Below, piece after piece: positions 1 to 8,726 of a stretch of 64,000 bases of DNA. The position numbers were made by a program, and so were the translations under genes. Source of the DNA: Fibrella forsythiae (GTDB lineage: Bacteria > Bacteroidota > Bacteroidia > Cytophagales > Spirosomataceae). Below the pieces are notes generated by a model. That model was not told the origin of the DNA and searched no databases. It saw nothing but the letters and a program-made list of their open reading frames with translations. The stretch's first letter is position 1. The number at the start of each line of letters is the position of its first letter. Where the stretch lies: assembly GCF_017353175.1 (NCBI RefSeq), contig NZ_JAFMYW010000002.1, positions 1,232,494 to 1,296,493 of the forward strand, in the 5' to 3' direction.

Positions 1-1029
1 AGCGGTGGCCAGCGTCTGCACGGGCCGGGTAGATGCCCGGATAATCAGTTCAGCGTCCAGATTAACCTGGGTAGTTCGGTTATTTTTCTGAATAATGTCA
101 ATCAGCAGCCTTGTTGCCATCTGACCCATATCGGCCAGGGGCTGACGGATACAGGTTACCGGTGTATGGAACAGGTCGTATGCCTCCGCTTCGTCGAAAC
201 TTAGAACGGCTACATCGTCTGGCACGCTGACTCCCAGAGCATTCAGCTGCTTTAAGCCGTGTAGGGCCAGCGCGTTCGACGCAAACAGAATGGCGTTTAC
301 AGGCTGCTTACCACTGAGCAACTCCTGGATCGACTTGGCCATTTCGCCTGTATACGTAGCCTGCCCAAGTTCGTTGATCCAGGCTTTGCTGATAGTAATC
401 TGGTTATCTTTTAGCGCGGCCCGGTATCCCCGTTTACGTTCACTCACATGAAACAGATCAGTAGCAAAACTTATCAGGCCAATGCGGCGATACCCAGAAT
501 CGACTAAATGCTGGACACCCGTATAGATCGATTTGTAATTGTCCAGCGCGACGTAGTTGGTAGACAGGTTCGGAAAGTACCGGTCAATGAGCACGAAGGG
601 AATGCGCTGCTGCAGGGCCGTCAGTTGGGCTTCTGAGCCCTCCGGTGCCGCAATAATCAACCCGTCGACCTGCCGGTTGAGCAGTGTGTCGATCAGTTTC
701 TGAAGCCGTTGCGGATTTTCATCAGAGCTGCCAAATAGCACTGTGTAGTTGAACTTGTCGGCTTCGTTTTCGATGATACGCGCCAGTGATGAAGAGAACG
801 GATTCGAAATGTCGGCAACGATAAGCCCAAGCGTATAGGTCTTATTGGTTTTGAGGCTCTTGGCAATCTGGTTAGGCTGGTAGTTCAGTCGGCGGGCGGC
901 TTCCCGGATCTTTATTGCCACCTCTTTACTGATGCGGTTCTCCTTCTGATTATTCAACACGTATGAAACCAGGGCTATAGAGACGCCCACATCCTGGGCA
1001 ATATCTTTCATCGATGTCTTCTTGACCAT
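1..1029 (-). CDS. LacI-family transcriptional regulator (C-terminus cut by window edge)
   Basis: The minus-strand frame from the ATG at 1029 is open to the window edge (343 codons). It begins with a LacI-type helix-turn-helix (MKDIAQDVGVSIALVSYVLN, then a hinge-like RLNYQPNQIAKSLKT), followed by a periplasmic-binding-protein-like ligand domain with family signatures such as LGLIVADISNPF, DGLIIAAP, a VALDN segment and VPDDVAVLSFDE. LacI regulators bind palindromic operators and respond to a sugar or sugar phosphate; the ligand here is unknown. Two palindromic sites lie just upstream (1062-1075 and 1209-1226), which suggests autoregulation and possibly control of the gene starting at 1329. Only the last few codons seem to be missing, because LacI proteins are usually 330-350 residues. 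Confidence 0.93.
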   Translation of the reverse strand, partial: MVKKTSMKDIAQDVGVSIALVSYVLNNQKENRISKEVAIKIREAARRLNYQPNQIAKSLKTNKTYTLGLIVADISNPFSSSLARIIENEADKFNYTVLFGSSDENPQRLQKLIDTLLNRQVDGLIIAAPEGSEAQLTALQQRIPFVLIDRYFPNLSTNYVALDNYKSIYTGVQHLVDSGYRRIGLISFATDLFHVSERKRGYRAALKDNQITISKAWINELGQATYTGEMAKSIQELLSGKQPVNAILFASNALALHGLKQLNALGVSVPDDVAVLSFDEAEAYDLFHTPVTCIRQPLADMGQMATRLLIDIIQKNNRTTQVNLDAELIIRASTRPVQTLATA

Positions 1030-1061
1030 AATGAACTGCAGCGGAAAAAGCCAATAAATTA

Positions 1062-1075
1062 TTTAATCGTTTAAA
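1062..1075. promoter_or_regulatory. LacI-type operator-like site, imperfect palindrome
   Basis: TTTAATCGTTTAAA lies 33 bp upstream of the LacI start. It is a palindrome with one mismatched pair around the central CG that is typical of LacI-family operators, and it shares the core of the perfect site at 1209-1226. Its position fits autorepression. This is a sequence inference. Confidence 0.5.
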
Positions 1076-1208
1076 CAGCTGTATTGTTCATCGATGATTA
1101 TGACAAACCGAAATCTCTTTATTTTCTTATAAAAATGGCATTTTAATTGTATTATTTCGTTGAGTTGCGGGGGCGATACGTAGAAAATAGACTGTTTAAG
1201 GCTGTATG

Positions 1209-1226
1209 GGTTTAAACGTTTAAACC
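1209..1226. promoter_or_regulatory. Perfect 18-bp palindrome, probable LacI operator
   Basis: GGTTTAAACGTTTAAACC is a perfect palindrome with a central CpG, the usual architecture of LacI/GalR operators. It sits between the LacI gene (minus) and the small gene at 1329 (plus), so it could control both directions. A weaker TTAAACGTTTA site at 2137-2147 precedes the DUF2911 gene. Confidence 0.6.
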
Positions 1227-1328
1227 AATTTGACAAACCGCCCGTTTTTCAACCAAGCACCTGACACAGTACAGGAGCTGCATAGAGCCGTATTCGGACT
1301 AGTCTGATTACCAGTACCTCTAGACAAC

Positions 1329-1730
1329 ATGAACATGGAATTAACACATAACTATAAGCGCCAGGATACGTTCTCAAGCCTTCGCGCTCTACTCACTCAG
1401 CGTATTGTTAGGTTCGTTACTAACAATCCCGACGTTTTTGAAGCCATCGCCCGTACGGGGGCTCCCTTTGGTGGGAGTGCCAGCTTATTGCCAACTCGTC
1501 GGCCTGTAGATCTACAGCCAACACAAACAACCCAGGCAGAGCTTGCTCAAATTCAGGCACAATTGCAGGCATTAACGCAGCAGGTAGCTCAACTGCACAC
1601 TGTACTCGGCGAAGAACAACGTACCCGGCAGGAACAGTCGGTTGAAAAAACGCGCAAGGCAACTGCCGGAAAACTAATCGGGATAGACCGGTTCAGGGCA
1701 TTACAGGGAACATCACACAGGATGGCTTAA
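1329..1730 (+). CDS. Hypothetical protein with coiled-coil C-terminal half
   Basis: A 133-residue ORF; ATG codons at 1329 and 1335 are both possible starts. I do not recognise a family. Residues 1-45 look folded. Residues about 65-110 are rich in Gln, Leu, Ala and Glu with heptad-like spacing (for example LAQIQAQLQALTQQVAQL), which predicts a coiled coil. There is no signal peptide or membrane segment. It lies about 100 bp downstream of the perfect LacI-type palindrome and 42 bp upstream of another small ORF in the same direction, so the two may be cotranscribed. Confidence 0.55.
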   Translation: MNMELTHNYKRQDTFSSLRALLTQRIVRFVTNNPDVFEAIARTGAPFGGSASLLPTRRPVDLQPTQTTQAELAQIQAQLQALTQQVAQLHTVLGEEQRTRQEQSVEKTRKATAGKLIGIDRFRALQGTSHRMA

Positions 1731-1772
1731 TCGAACCGGTCAGGTACGTTCCTTCATCTAACAACAATCACT

Positions 1773-2084
1773 ATGAAACGGTATTCATTAATATATCTGC
1801 TTAAAGAACAGTATCAACACGTTGGTTTTGAGTCGCATGCCGAAGCAGAGGCGCTGCTGCACCAACTGCTTACCAACTCGAAACGGAAACCGATCGGTAT
1901 CTACGATGCTAAAACGGAGTTATTCGAGTGGGCACCTTCCTACAAGCCGAACTTTGATCAGGCCAGCACCGAAGAGCAGGCGCGCCGGGGAAATGGCATC
2001 ATTACCATTGCGCAGGCATTACGTCGACGTGACTCGAGCTGGAACCCGGGCGATGGTTTCCGTCGCCCAAGCTTCTTTGCGTAA
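1773..2084 (+). CDS. Hypothetical small protein
   Basis: A 103-residue ORF starting with ATG, MKRYSLIYLLKEQY. No family is recognised. It is soluble, with an aromatic-rich first half (the segment ending GIYDAKTELFEWAP) and a basic C-terminus, and has no signal peptide. A 118-residue ORF overlaps it in another frame; this frame is preferred for its ATG start, balanced composition and position 42 bp after the previous ORF. The function is unknown. Confidence 0.5.
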   Translation: MKRYSLIYLLKEQYQHVGFESHAEAEALLHQLLTNSKRKPIGIYDAKTELFEWAPSYKPNFDQASTEEQARRGNGIITIAQALRRRDSSWNPGDGFRRPSFFA

Positions 2085-2209
2085 AAACGCCACAGCCGTA
2101 AAAACGTACCTGACCGGAACCTATAGGTACGTCTCCTTAAACGTTTACGGCCAACTGGTTTGCTTTGGCGGTAAATAGGTTGTTATTTAAACCCATAAAC
2201 CCCAGAGAT

Positions 2210-2746
2210 ATGAATGTCAGACAAACAAAACGCGTAGTATTAACGGTACTCGCGCTCATCGTTACAACGCTTAGTACGTTCGCTCAGGGCGATAAAGCGA
2301 GTCGGCCAAGCCCACCGGCAACGGCTTCGGGCACAATTGGCGGCGCCACCATCACCATCACGTATGGTAGCCCATCCGTAAAAGGCCGGCAGATTTGGGG
2401 CGGTCTGGTCCCTTACGATAAAGCATGGCGGGCTGGCGCCAATGAAGCCACCATTTTCGAGACGGATAAAGCCATTAAAGTGGCAGGAAAAGAGTTGCCA
2501 GCGGGTAAATACAGCCTGTTTGCCGTTCCCGGTGAGAAAGAGTGGCAATTTATTTTCAATTCACAGACAGGCCAGTGGGGCATTAAAAGGGGGGGTGATT
2601 CAAACCGTGATCCGGCCAATGATGTATTAACCGTTAATGCCAAGCCAGACAAATCGTCGATGAACGAGAAACTGCTGTACGAAGTCACGAAAAAAGGCTT
2701 TGTGCTGAAGTGGGAAAACCTGGAAGTTCCCGTTGCCATCAAATAA
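2210..2746 (+). CDS. DUF2911 family secreted protein
   Basis: The frame opens at a TTG at 2165, but the ATG at 2210 begins a clear signal peptide (MNVRQTKRVVLTVLALIV, ending STFAQG), so 2210 is the chosen start, giving about 178 residues. The mature part carries DUF2911 hallmarks: ITITYGSPSVKGR, IWGGLVPYDKAWRAGANEA, and AGKYSLFAVPGEKEWQFIFN. DUF2911 proteins are widespread in Bacteroidota, exported, and of unknown function. A TTAAACGTTTA half-palindrome lies about 65 bp upstream and a strong hairpin terminator follows. Confidence 0.88.
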   Translation: MNVRQTKRVVLTVLALIVTTLSTFAQGDKASRPSPPATASGTIGGATITITYGSPSVKGRQIWGGLVPYDKAWRAGANEATIFETDKAIKVAGKELPAGKYSLFAVPGEKEWQFIFNSQTGQWGIKRGGDSNRDPANDVLTVNAKPDKSSMNEKLLYEVTKKGFVLKWENLEVPVAIK

Positions 2747-2779
2747 GCCAGATAGCACATTGGTAGCGATTTGCTTTTT

Positions 2780-2813
2780 GCGGCTCCGAAGAGAATAACC
2801 TCTTCGGAGCCGC
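2780..2813 (+). terminator. Intrinsic terminator after the DUF2911 gene
   Basis: A 14-bp perfect stem (GCGGCTCCGAAGAG with its complement) and a 6-nt loop are followed by six T at 2814-2819. It lies 34 bp past the DUF2911 stop codon and points in the plus direction. Confidence 0.88.
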
Positions 2814-2888
2814 TTTTTTGTAGGCAAGTATGATCTGATTTCGCTGTTGATGAATTTGCTCCGGGAGTGGCGGGAGTTTGAATGGTAT

Positions 2889-3989
2889 TCATTTCTTTAC
2901 TGGTTGAGGGGGAGCGTCGCTGAGGAAACGGCTGATCTGGTCGTTTAAGAAGTTGGAATCAGCGGGATTACTGGCGGCTCCGGCTGTATGTCCCCACAAG
3001 GATGGAATTGGTACCAGCAACACGCCGGGGATAAAAGCCGCCTCGTAGCGGGCGTCACCCAAGGGGAAGTATAAATCAGTTTCGGAAGGCATGTACAGCA
3101 GCGGTACCCGGATTGCGCGCAACGCCTGTTCGATATTACCCTGATAACCTGCCGTCGTGCTGATGTCGTGGTGCTCCCAGGTACGCATCTGGAGAATCAG
3201 GTCGTTGGCGTCGGCCCCGTCGATGAAATGCGTACGGTAGTTGTTCAGCACCTGCTCGAACGTAGTGCCTGGCTTGGCGCGCTCACGCCATAACTCCCTG
3301 CGCCACCATTCCTGCGAGAAGAGCCAGCCCGTCCAGACAACGGCAAACGCCTGAAGCCCTTTAGTTGGCGGAGCTGTGTAGTTACCTTCCATATAGGCGG
3401 CATCGGTTGTGAGGGCAGCAATCTGGCCTTCCAGCCGAACAACCCCGTGCGGGTAGTTCTTGGCTGTTCCCGCCGTGGCAACGATACGGTCGGCAAAGGT
3501 GGGGTAGCTGATAGCCCATTGAAACGCCTGCTGAGCACCCATCGAAAAACCAATAATAGCCCGCAGGTGCGGCACATGAAGTTGTTGAGTCAGCAATTGG
3601 TACACAGCGGCCACATTATCCCGGATGGTCATCATGGGAAAACGAGGCCCGTGATGGGGCTCCGGCGTATTGCTGGGCGATGAGGAGCGGCCATTGCCAA
3701 ACAACTCAGTGGCGATCAGACAGTATCGGGTGGTATCGAGTGCCTTGCCGGGGCCAATCAGCCATTCGTAACCGTGGTAGGTGGCCATATAATGCGAAGG
3801 CAGCAAAATAGCATTATCGCGAGCGGTGTTCAACCGGCCATAGAGCCCGTAAACAACGCGGGCTTTGGGCAGAACAACGCCATTTTCGGTCTTGAAATGA
3901 TCGATGACAAACTCATTTCGCCCATCGGGAGCCATTGTTTGGCCCAGTGCGCACTGGGCCACCAGCAGGAACAGGAGAATTTTTTTCAT
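2889..3989 (-). CDS. Secreted alpha/beta hydrolase of the MetX (homoserine O-acetyltransferase-like) family
   Basis: 366 residues with an N-terminal signal peptide (MKKILLFLLVAQCALGQ). The fold is the MetX-type alpha/beta hydrolase: nucleophile elbow GFSMGA with Ser149, an Asp near residue 304 (SETDLYFP) and His333 (WGHTAG). The segment LIATELFGNGRSSSP matches the oxyanion region of MetX homologues. True MetX enzymes are cytoplasmic and sit with methionine genes. A signal peptide and no such neighbours suggest instead a periplasmic ester or lactone hydrolase of unknown substrate. It is transcribed alone and ends convergently with the DUF2911 gene. Confidence 0.85.
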   Translation of the reverse strand: MKKILLFLLVAQCALGQTMAPDGRNEFVIDHFKTENGVVLPKARVVYGLYGRLNTARDNAILLPSHYMATYHGYEWLIGPGKALDTTRYCLIATELFGNGRSSSPSNTPEPHHGPRFPMMTIRDNVAAVYQLLTQQLHVPHLRAIIGFSMGAQQAFQWAISYPTFADRIVATAGTAKNYPHGVVRLEGQIAALTTDAAYMEGNYTAPPTKGLQAFAVVWTGWLFSQEWWRRELWRERAKPGTTFEQVLNNYRTHFIDGADANDLILQMRTWEHHDISTTAGYQGNIEQALRAIRVPLLYMPSETDLYFPLGDARYEAAFIPGVLLVPIPSLWGHTAGAASNPADSNFLNDQISRFLSDAPPQPVKK

Positions 3990-4163
3990 CCTGTAAATCT
4001 ACCAAAAGATACTGCCTGCTGATTCATTGTTTTCGAGGCGACCAGGTATAGCAGGATGGGTCAAATTGGCTATTTTTACCGATACGGGTTTTGCAGAAAA
4101 TGGGGGTAAAGAGGCCTTTTTATGTCCCGCTTTCTGGCCAGACCTTTTTACGTAATCATCTAG

Positions 4164-5792
4164 ATGAACAGACGGAATTTTATCAGAAACAGTGCCATGG
4201 CGGGTGTGTCGGCAACTGCGTTGACAACAGCTGCCTGCAAAACGGATAGGCAATCAGCATCAATCCCCGACAACGAGACGAATGCGTTTGCCGACGATTT
4301 TGTGTTGAACGAAATCAGCGTTGACGAATTACAGAAGCTGATGGAGTCGGGCCAGTACACGTCGGTGGCCATTACACAGCTGTACCTGGATCGTATTCAG
4401 GCCGTTGATCAGAAAGGTCCCCACCTGCGCTCAGTTATTGAGGTCAACCCCGACGCGTTGACGATGGCCACCACCCTGGATCAGGAGCGGAAAGCCGGTA
4501 AGGTGCGCGGACCCCTGCATGGCATTCCGATACTCATCAAAGACAACATCGACACGGGCGATGCCATGATGACCACCGCCGGGGCTCTGGCACTGAACGG
4601 CCACCGGGCGGCAAAAGACGCCTTCGTTGTTACGAAACTGCGCGAAGCCGGCGTCGTGATTCTGGGGAAAACAAACTTGAGCGAATGGGCCAATTTCCGC
4701 TCTACCCGGTCGAGCAGCGGATGGAGCAGCCGGGGCGGCCAAACCCGAAACCCGTATGTGCTCGATCGGAGTCCGAGCGGGTCTAGCTCGGGGTCGGGAG
4801 CCGCCGTGGCGGCAAACTTGTGCGCTGTGGCTGTGGGTACCGAAACAGATGGCTCTGTCATCGCTCCCTCGTCGTTCTGTGGCCTTGTTGGTCTGAAACC
4901 AACGGTGGGGCTGGTGAGCCGAACCGGTATAATTCCGATCTCGAAAACGCAGGATACCGCCGGCCCCATGGCCCGTACAGTGACCGATGCCGCCCTCGTA
5001 TTAGGTGCCATGGCAGGCGCTGATCCGACCGATGCCGTGACGAACGAAAGCGCCGGGAAAGTGCCGAAAACCTTCACGACATATCTGACTACTAGTAGTT
5101 TAGCCGGTAAGCGGATCGGTATGGAGGCGTCATTTCTGAACGGTCAGGAAGGCGTAGTCGGGCTGTATAAAGACGCAATTGAGGTGCTGAAAAAACAGGG
5201 TGCAACGGTAGTGGAAGTTGAGTTGCTGAAGAGCCTGTCTGATCGTGGCGGGGCCGAGTTTACGGTGTTGCAGTACGAATTTAAAGAGGGGGTTAACCAC
5301 TACCTGTCAACGGCCAGTGCAGGCGTGAAAACACTGTCGGAGGTGATTGCATTCAACAGGAAGAACGCCGCCACGGCCATGCCCTTCTTTAAACAGGAAA
5401 CGCTCGAAAGCAGCGACGCGAAAGCAGGACTGGATAGTAAAGAGTACACTGATGCTCTGGCTAAAACACGGCGTTCGCGAGCGCGTATCGACGAATTAAT
5501 GGCCGCCAATAAGCTGGATGCGATCTGCGGGGTCAGTATTGGTTTCGCGGGCTGTATCGACCTGGTCAATGGCGATTACGACACCGGGTTTTACTTCTGT
5601 CCACCGGCCGCTATGGCCGGTTATCCACACATTACCGTGCCGATGGGTATGGTGCAGGGGCTTCCAGTCGGCTTTTCGCTGATGGCCCGCGCCTGGCAGG
5701 AAGGCCCGTTGCTGGGCATGGCCTATGCCTACGAACAGGCCTCGAAAAAGCGAGTGCCACCCCGGTTCATCAAATCGCTGGTTCCGGCATGA
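4164..5792 (+). CDS. Amidase signature (GatA-like) enzyme with twin-arginine leader
   Basis: 542 residues. The N-terminus MNRRNFIRNS plus a hydrophobic stretch ending TTAAC resembles a Tat leader with a possible lipoprotein cysteine at 25, so the enzyme is probably exported. The amidase-signature catalytic elements are visible: Lys126 in IPILIKDNID, the Ser-rich loop SPSGSSSGSGAA around 203-214 holding the cis-Ser, and the nucleophile Ser231 in GTETDGS. It is a standalone member, not GatA of the tRNA amidotransferase, because GatB and GatC are absent and the protein is exported. It probably hydrolyses an amide of an unknown substrate. It stands alone, about 170 bp upstream of the esterase gene at 5964. 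Confidence 0.9.
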   Translation: MNRRNFIRNSAMAGVSATALTTAACKTDRQSASIPDNETNAFADDFVLNEISVDELQKLMESGQYTSVAITQLYLDRIQAVDQKGPHLRSVIEVNPDALTMATTLDQERKAGKVRGPLHGIPILIKDNIDTGDAMMTTAGALALNGHRAAKDAFVVTKLREAGVVILGKTNLSEWANFRSTRSSSGWSSRGGQTRNPYVLDRSPSGSSSGSGAAVAANLCAVAVGTETDGSVIAPSSFCGLVGLKPTVGLVSRTGIIPISKTQDTAGPMARTVTDAALVLGAMAGADPTDAVTNESAGKVPKTFTTYLTTSSLAGKRIGMEASFLNGQEGVVGLYKDAIEVLKKQGATVVEVELLKSLSDRGGAEFTVLQYEFKEGVNHYLSTASAGVKTLSEVIAFNRKNAATAMPFFKQETLESSDAKAGLDSKEYTDALAKTRRSRARIDELMAANKLDAICGVSIGFAGCIDLVNGDYDTGFYFCPPAAMAGYPHITVPMGMVQGLPVGFSLMARAWQEGPLLGMAYAYEQASKKRVPPRFIKSLVPA

Positions 5793-5963
5793 GCATCCCT
5801 ACTGAAAAATGGTGCCGGACTATGAGCTCGGGTGGCGTTTGATGCCCACCTGGTTGGATTGATGCCTGAAGAAGTAGAAACGGCTGCCACCGCTATTTTC
5901 CGGTCTACGGTCGGTTCCTGCTGTCAACACCCGGCAGTACCATTCGTCTGAACGCCATCTCCT

Positions 5964-7268
5964 TTGTCATTGAAAAAGATACTCTACTTCCTCCTGCTGC
6001 CGGTTGGCCTGCTGGCGCAACCCGTTGAACGACTGGTTAAAGTGGTGGTTGCTCCCGACCACACCAACTGGACCTACAAAACTGGTGAGCCGGTACGGTT
6101 CACGATCAGCGTACTGAAACATGGTAACCCTGTTCAGGGAGCCAGTGTAACGTATAAGATTGGCCCGGACATGCTGCCTGCCAGCAAAACCGAAACGGTA
6201 TCAGTGGCTACTGGCGCAGTGACTGTGGCCGGAGGAACCATGAACGTACCTGGCTTTTTAAGATGCATCGCCACAGTACAGGTCGACGGAAAAGAGTACC
6301 GTGGTTCAGGAACAGCGGGGTTTAACCCGGCCGATATTAAACCAACTGTGACGTCTCCGGCCGATTTCAGGCAGTTTTGGGAGACAGCCAAAGCTGATCT
6401 CGCCAAAGTGCCTATTGATGCCCGCCTGACGTTGTTGCCTGAACGCTGCACGGAAAAAGTGAATGTCTACCACGTGAACCTGCAAAACTGGGGGCCCTCA
6501 AACTGGCAGGGTGCCCCTTCAAGGCTGTACGGGATCCTGTGTGTGCCGAAAGGCGAAGGAACGTTTCCGGCCCTTTTGCAGGTTCCCGGAGCTGGCACAC
6601 GACCATATTATGGCGATGTGGCCAATGCCGAAAAAGGTGTTGTTACCTTTCAGATTGGGATCCACGGTATTCCCGTCAACATGGACCCGGCGGTCTACAC
6701 ATCGCTGGCCAGCGGGGCTTTTCAGAATTACCAGTTCTTTAACCTGGACGACCGCGACCGGTACTACTACAAGCGGGTCTACCTCGGGTGCGTTCGTTCA
6801 GTCGATTTCCTGGCGTCGTTACCGCAGGTAAACCCCGATCGGATAGCCGTAACGGGAGGGTCGCAGGGGGGCGCGCTGAGTATTGTAACCGCCGCTCTGG
6901 ACCCGCGCATCAAAGTGCTGGGCGCCTTTTACCCGGCCCTCAGCGATATGACGGGCTACCTCAACGGACGAGCCGGCGGCTGGCCGCACATGTTTACCGG
7001 AGCAACGGCAGAGTGGACCAACAAGGCAGACAAAATCAAGACAGTCGGGTATTATGATGTGGTGAATTTTGCCCGCCTGCTGAACGTACCCGGCCGGTAT
7101 TCCTGGGGCTTTAATGATGAAGTGTGCCCGCCGACCTCAACCTATTCAGCGTACAATGTGATCACCGCGCCTAAATCGCTCGAACTCTTCGAAGATACCG
7201 GCCATTGGACGTACCCGGAACAGGGCGAACACATGACGAACTGGCTGCTGGAATTCTTAATGAAATAA
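5964..7268 (+). CDS. Acetyl xylan esterase / cephalosporin-C deacetylase family (CE7-like)
   Basis: 434 residues. The start appears to be TTG at 5964 or TTG at 5970; no ATG precedes the signal peptide (LKKILYFLLLPVGLLAQ). Residues 25-125 form an Ig-like beta domain. Residues about 130-434 are the AXE1 alpha/beta hydrolase, with nucleophile Ser300 in VTGGSQGGAL, Asp385 in FNDEVCPP and His414 in DTGHWTYPEQ. CE7 enzymes remove acetyl groups from xylan or xylo-oligosaccharides. A GH43 gene lies convergently just downstream, and the PUL at 23-41 kb encodes xylan-type enzymes, consistent with this role. Confidence 0.88.
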   Translation: MSLKKILYFLLLPVGLLAQPVERLVKVVVAPDHTNWTYKTGEPVRFTISVLKHGNPVQGASVTYKIGPDMLPASKTETVSVATGAVTVAGGTMNVPGFLRCIATVQVDGKEYRGSGTAGFNPADIKPTVTSPADFRQFWETAKADLAKVPIDARLTLLPERCTEKVNVYHVNLQNWGPSNWQGAPSRLYGILCVPKGEGTFPALLQVPGAGTRPYYGDVANAEKGVVTFQIGIHGIPVNMDPAVYTSLASGAFQNYQFFNLDDRDRYYYKRVYLGCVRSVDFLASLPQVNPDRIAVTGGSQGGALSIVTAALDPRIKVLGAFYPALSDMTGYLNGRAGGWPHMFTGATAEWTNKADKIKTVGYYDVVNFARLLNVPGRYSWGFNDEVCPPTSTYSAYNVITAPKSLELFEDTGHWTYPEQGEHMTNWLLEFLMK

Positions 7269-7323
7269 CGGCTGTTGAGTTGGGCCACGGATAACTTTCG
7301 TAGCCCAACTCAACAGCCGTTAT
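7265..7323. terminator. Bidirectional hairpin between convergent genes
   Basis: A perfect 21-bp inverted repeat (arms 7265-7285 and 7303-7323) with a 17-nt loop lies between the esterase stop and the GH43 stop. There is no clear T-run, but the position between converging genes fits a shared terminator. Confidence 0.7.
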
Positions 7324-7363
7324 ACAATGGGCCGAGGTACGTTCCCGGGCTTCGATACAGGCC

Positions 7364-8347
7364 TTATTTTTCGGCCATCACCGGTACGATAACCTCGTTC
7401 CCCTTTACGCTAAACGTATAAACCCCCTTGTCTTTATCCCATTGTTTAACGACCGGCACGATGCGTGTCCGGCGTGGACTTACTTTGTCTGCTGCGTTGT
7501 GGATGTGGTATACGTAATACAACTGCTTGTCTACTCCTTCAAACAGATCGCCATGTCCTGATCCGTTCTCGCCAACGATAGACCGGTGAATGATCGGGTT
7601 ATTTTTATACTTCACCCAGGGGCCGTATGGCGAATCGGCTACGGCATAGCCAATGGCGTAATCGATGTTCTGGAAGTGGTTGGCTGAATAGAACAGGTAA
7701 TATTTATTTGTCAATTTCAGGACAGTAGGCCCTTCCATAATAGGGACTGATTTATAATTAGGCGTTGCTTCCCAGGGCTGTGTTTGGTCAAAACAGCGTT
7801 TCAGTGTTTCGGGCTTTATCTTGCCGGTTTTCAGATCAAACTCGGCTACATGCAGGTAATTGCCTTTATCAAACCGTACACAGTAGAGGTAGTGCTTCCC
7901 ATCAGTATCCTTGAAAACATAGGAATCGATATTTTTTTCGGAACCGTCAATAGGGCCCACCTCTCTCTGCCTGTATGGACCCAGTAAGGATGCTGACTCG
8001 GCCAATACGGTTTGCTCATCGGCCGTATAGGTCATGTAATACATACCCTTCTCTTTAAAGAGTTGAGGTGCCCAGAAACCTTTGGTGCCAAACGTGTGGT
8101 CGCCTTTGGTCAGGATCATACCCAGCGAATCGGTTGATCTGGCAGGTACTGACCACGTTTTCAGGTCTTTCGATGCTAGTAAGGCGAATCCCTGCGGCCC
8201 GCCGCCCCCGCCTTTCGATCCGGTCAGATAATAGGTGCCGCCCTCCACATACACGGTTACATCTGCAAAAAAGATTTCTCGCTTTGCCTGTGCGGATGCC
8301 TGCAGAGCAGCGAAAAACAGAATAGAATAACACAGGATTGATTTCAT
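7364..8347 (-). CDS. Glycoside hydrolase family 43 protein
   Basis: 327 residues with signal peptide (MKSILCYSILFFAALQASAQ). Five-bladed propeller features of GH43 are visible: FADVTVYVEGGTYYLTG near the N-terminus (catalytic base Asp), DSYVFKDTDGKHYLY in the middle (pKa-modulating Asp), and MEGPTVLKLTNKYYLFYSA (general acid Glu), then NGSGHGDLFEG. GH43 enzymes are arabinofuranosidases, xylosidases or related exo-enzymes; the specificity cannot be read here. It faces the CE7 esterase gene across a shared terminator and may act with the PUL at 23-41 kb. Confidence 0.9.
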   Translation of the reverse strand: MKSILCYSILFFAALQASAQAKREIFFADVTVYVEGGTYYLTGSKGGGGGPQGFALLASKDLKTWSVPARSTDSLGMILTKGDHTFGTKGFWAPQLFKEKGMYYMTYTADEQTVLAESASLLGPYRQREVGPIDGSEKNIDSYVFKDTDGKHYLYCVRFDKGNYLHVAEFDLKTGKIKPETLKRCFDQTQPWEATPNYKSVPIMEGPTVLKLTNKYYLFYSANHFQNIDYAIGYAVADSPYGPWVKYKNNPIIHRSIVGENGSGHGDLFEGVDKQLYYVYHIHNAADKVSPRRTRIVPVVKQWDKDKGVYTFSVKGNEVIVPVMAEK

Positions 8348-8726
8348 CGTTTCGGGTAATCAGTTAGTTCAGAAGGGTATGACCCATTGGCCCCTAAAAA
8401 GCTAAACTGATTTATCCCTCATCTATCCTCTTTCAGACTTGGCAAGTGACGATTTTTGTGAAGAACGGCCTACAAATCCGTACCGATCGCTTTTCTGGTT
8501 CCTGATCGAAAAGGCGGGGTGCCGAGACGCATACACAAAACGGCTGATACTGGACGATGAATAGCTAAATGCTCCGTTTAACTAAACAACCAGCAGCAAC
8601 ACGGGCTTATTACTGGTAACGACACGAATTGCGCAGGAACCACTAGGCGGGAGGGGAGGGTTGGAACGACCGATACCCTTACCTGACAGCAGTTGCCGGT
8701 GTTCGGATAATTAAAACTAGAAGCAA
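8348..8726. other. Intergenic region between divergent genes
   Basis: About 380 bp separating the GH43 gene (minus) and the DUF808 gene (plus), so it should hold both promoters. I see no strong palindrome, RNA gene or repeat in it. Confidence 0.4.

Noticed and set aside
2889..3989. Assignment as MetX in methionine biosynthesis
   Set aside because: The protein has a signal peptide and no methionine-pathway neighbours, so only fold-level similarity is claimed.
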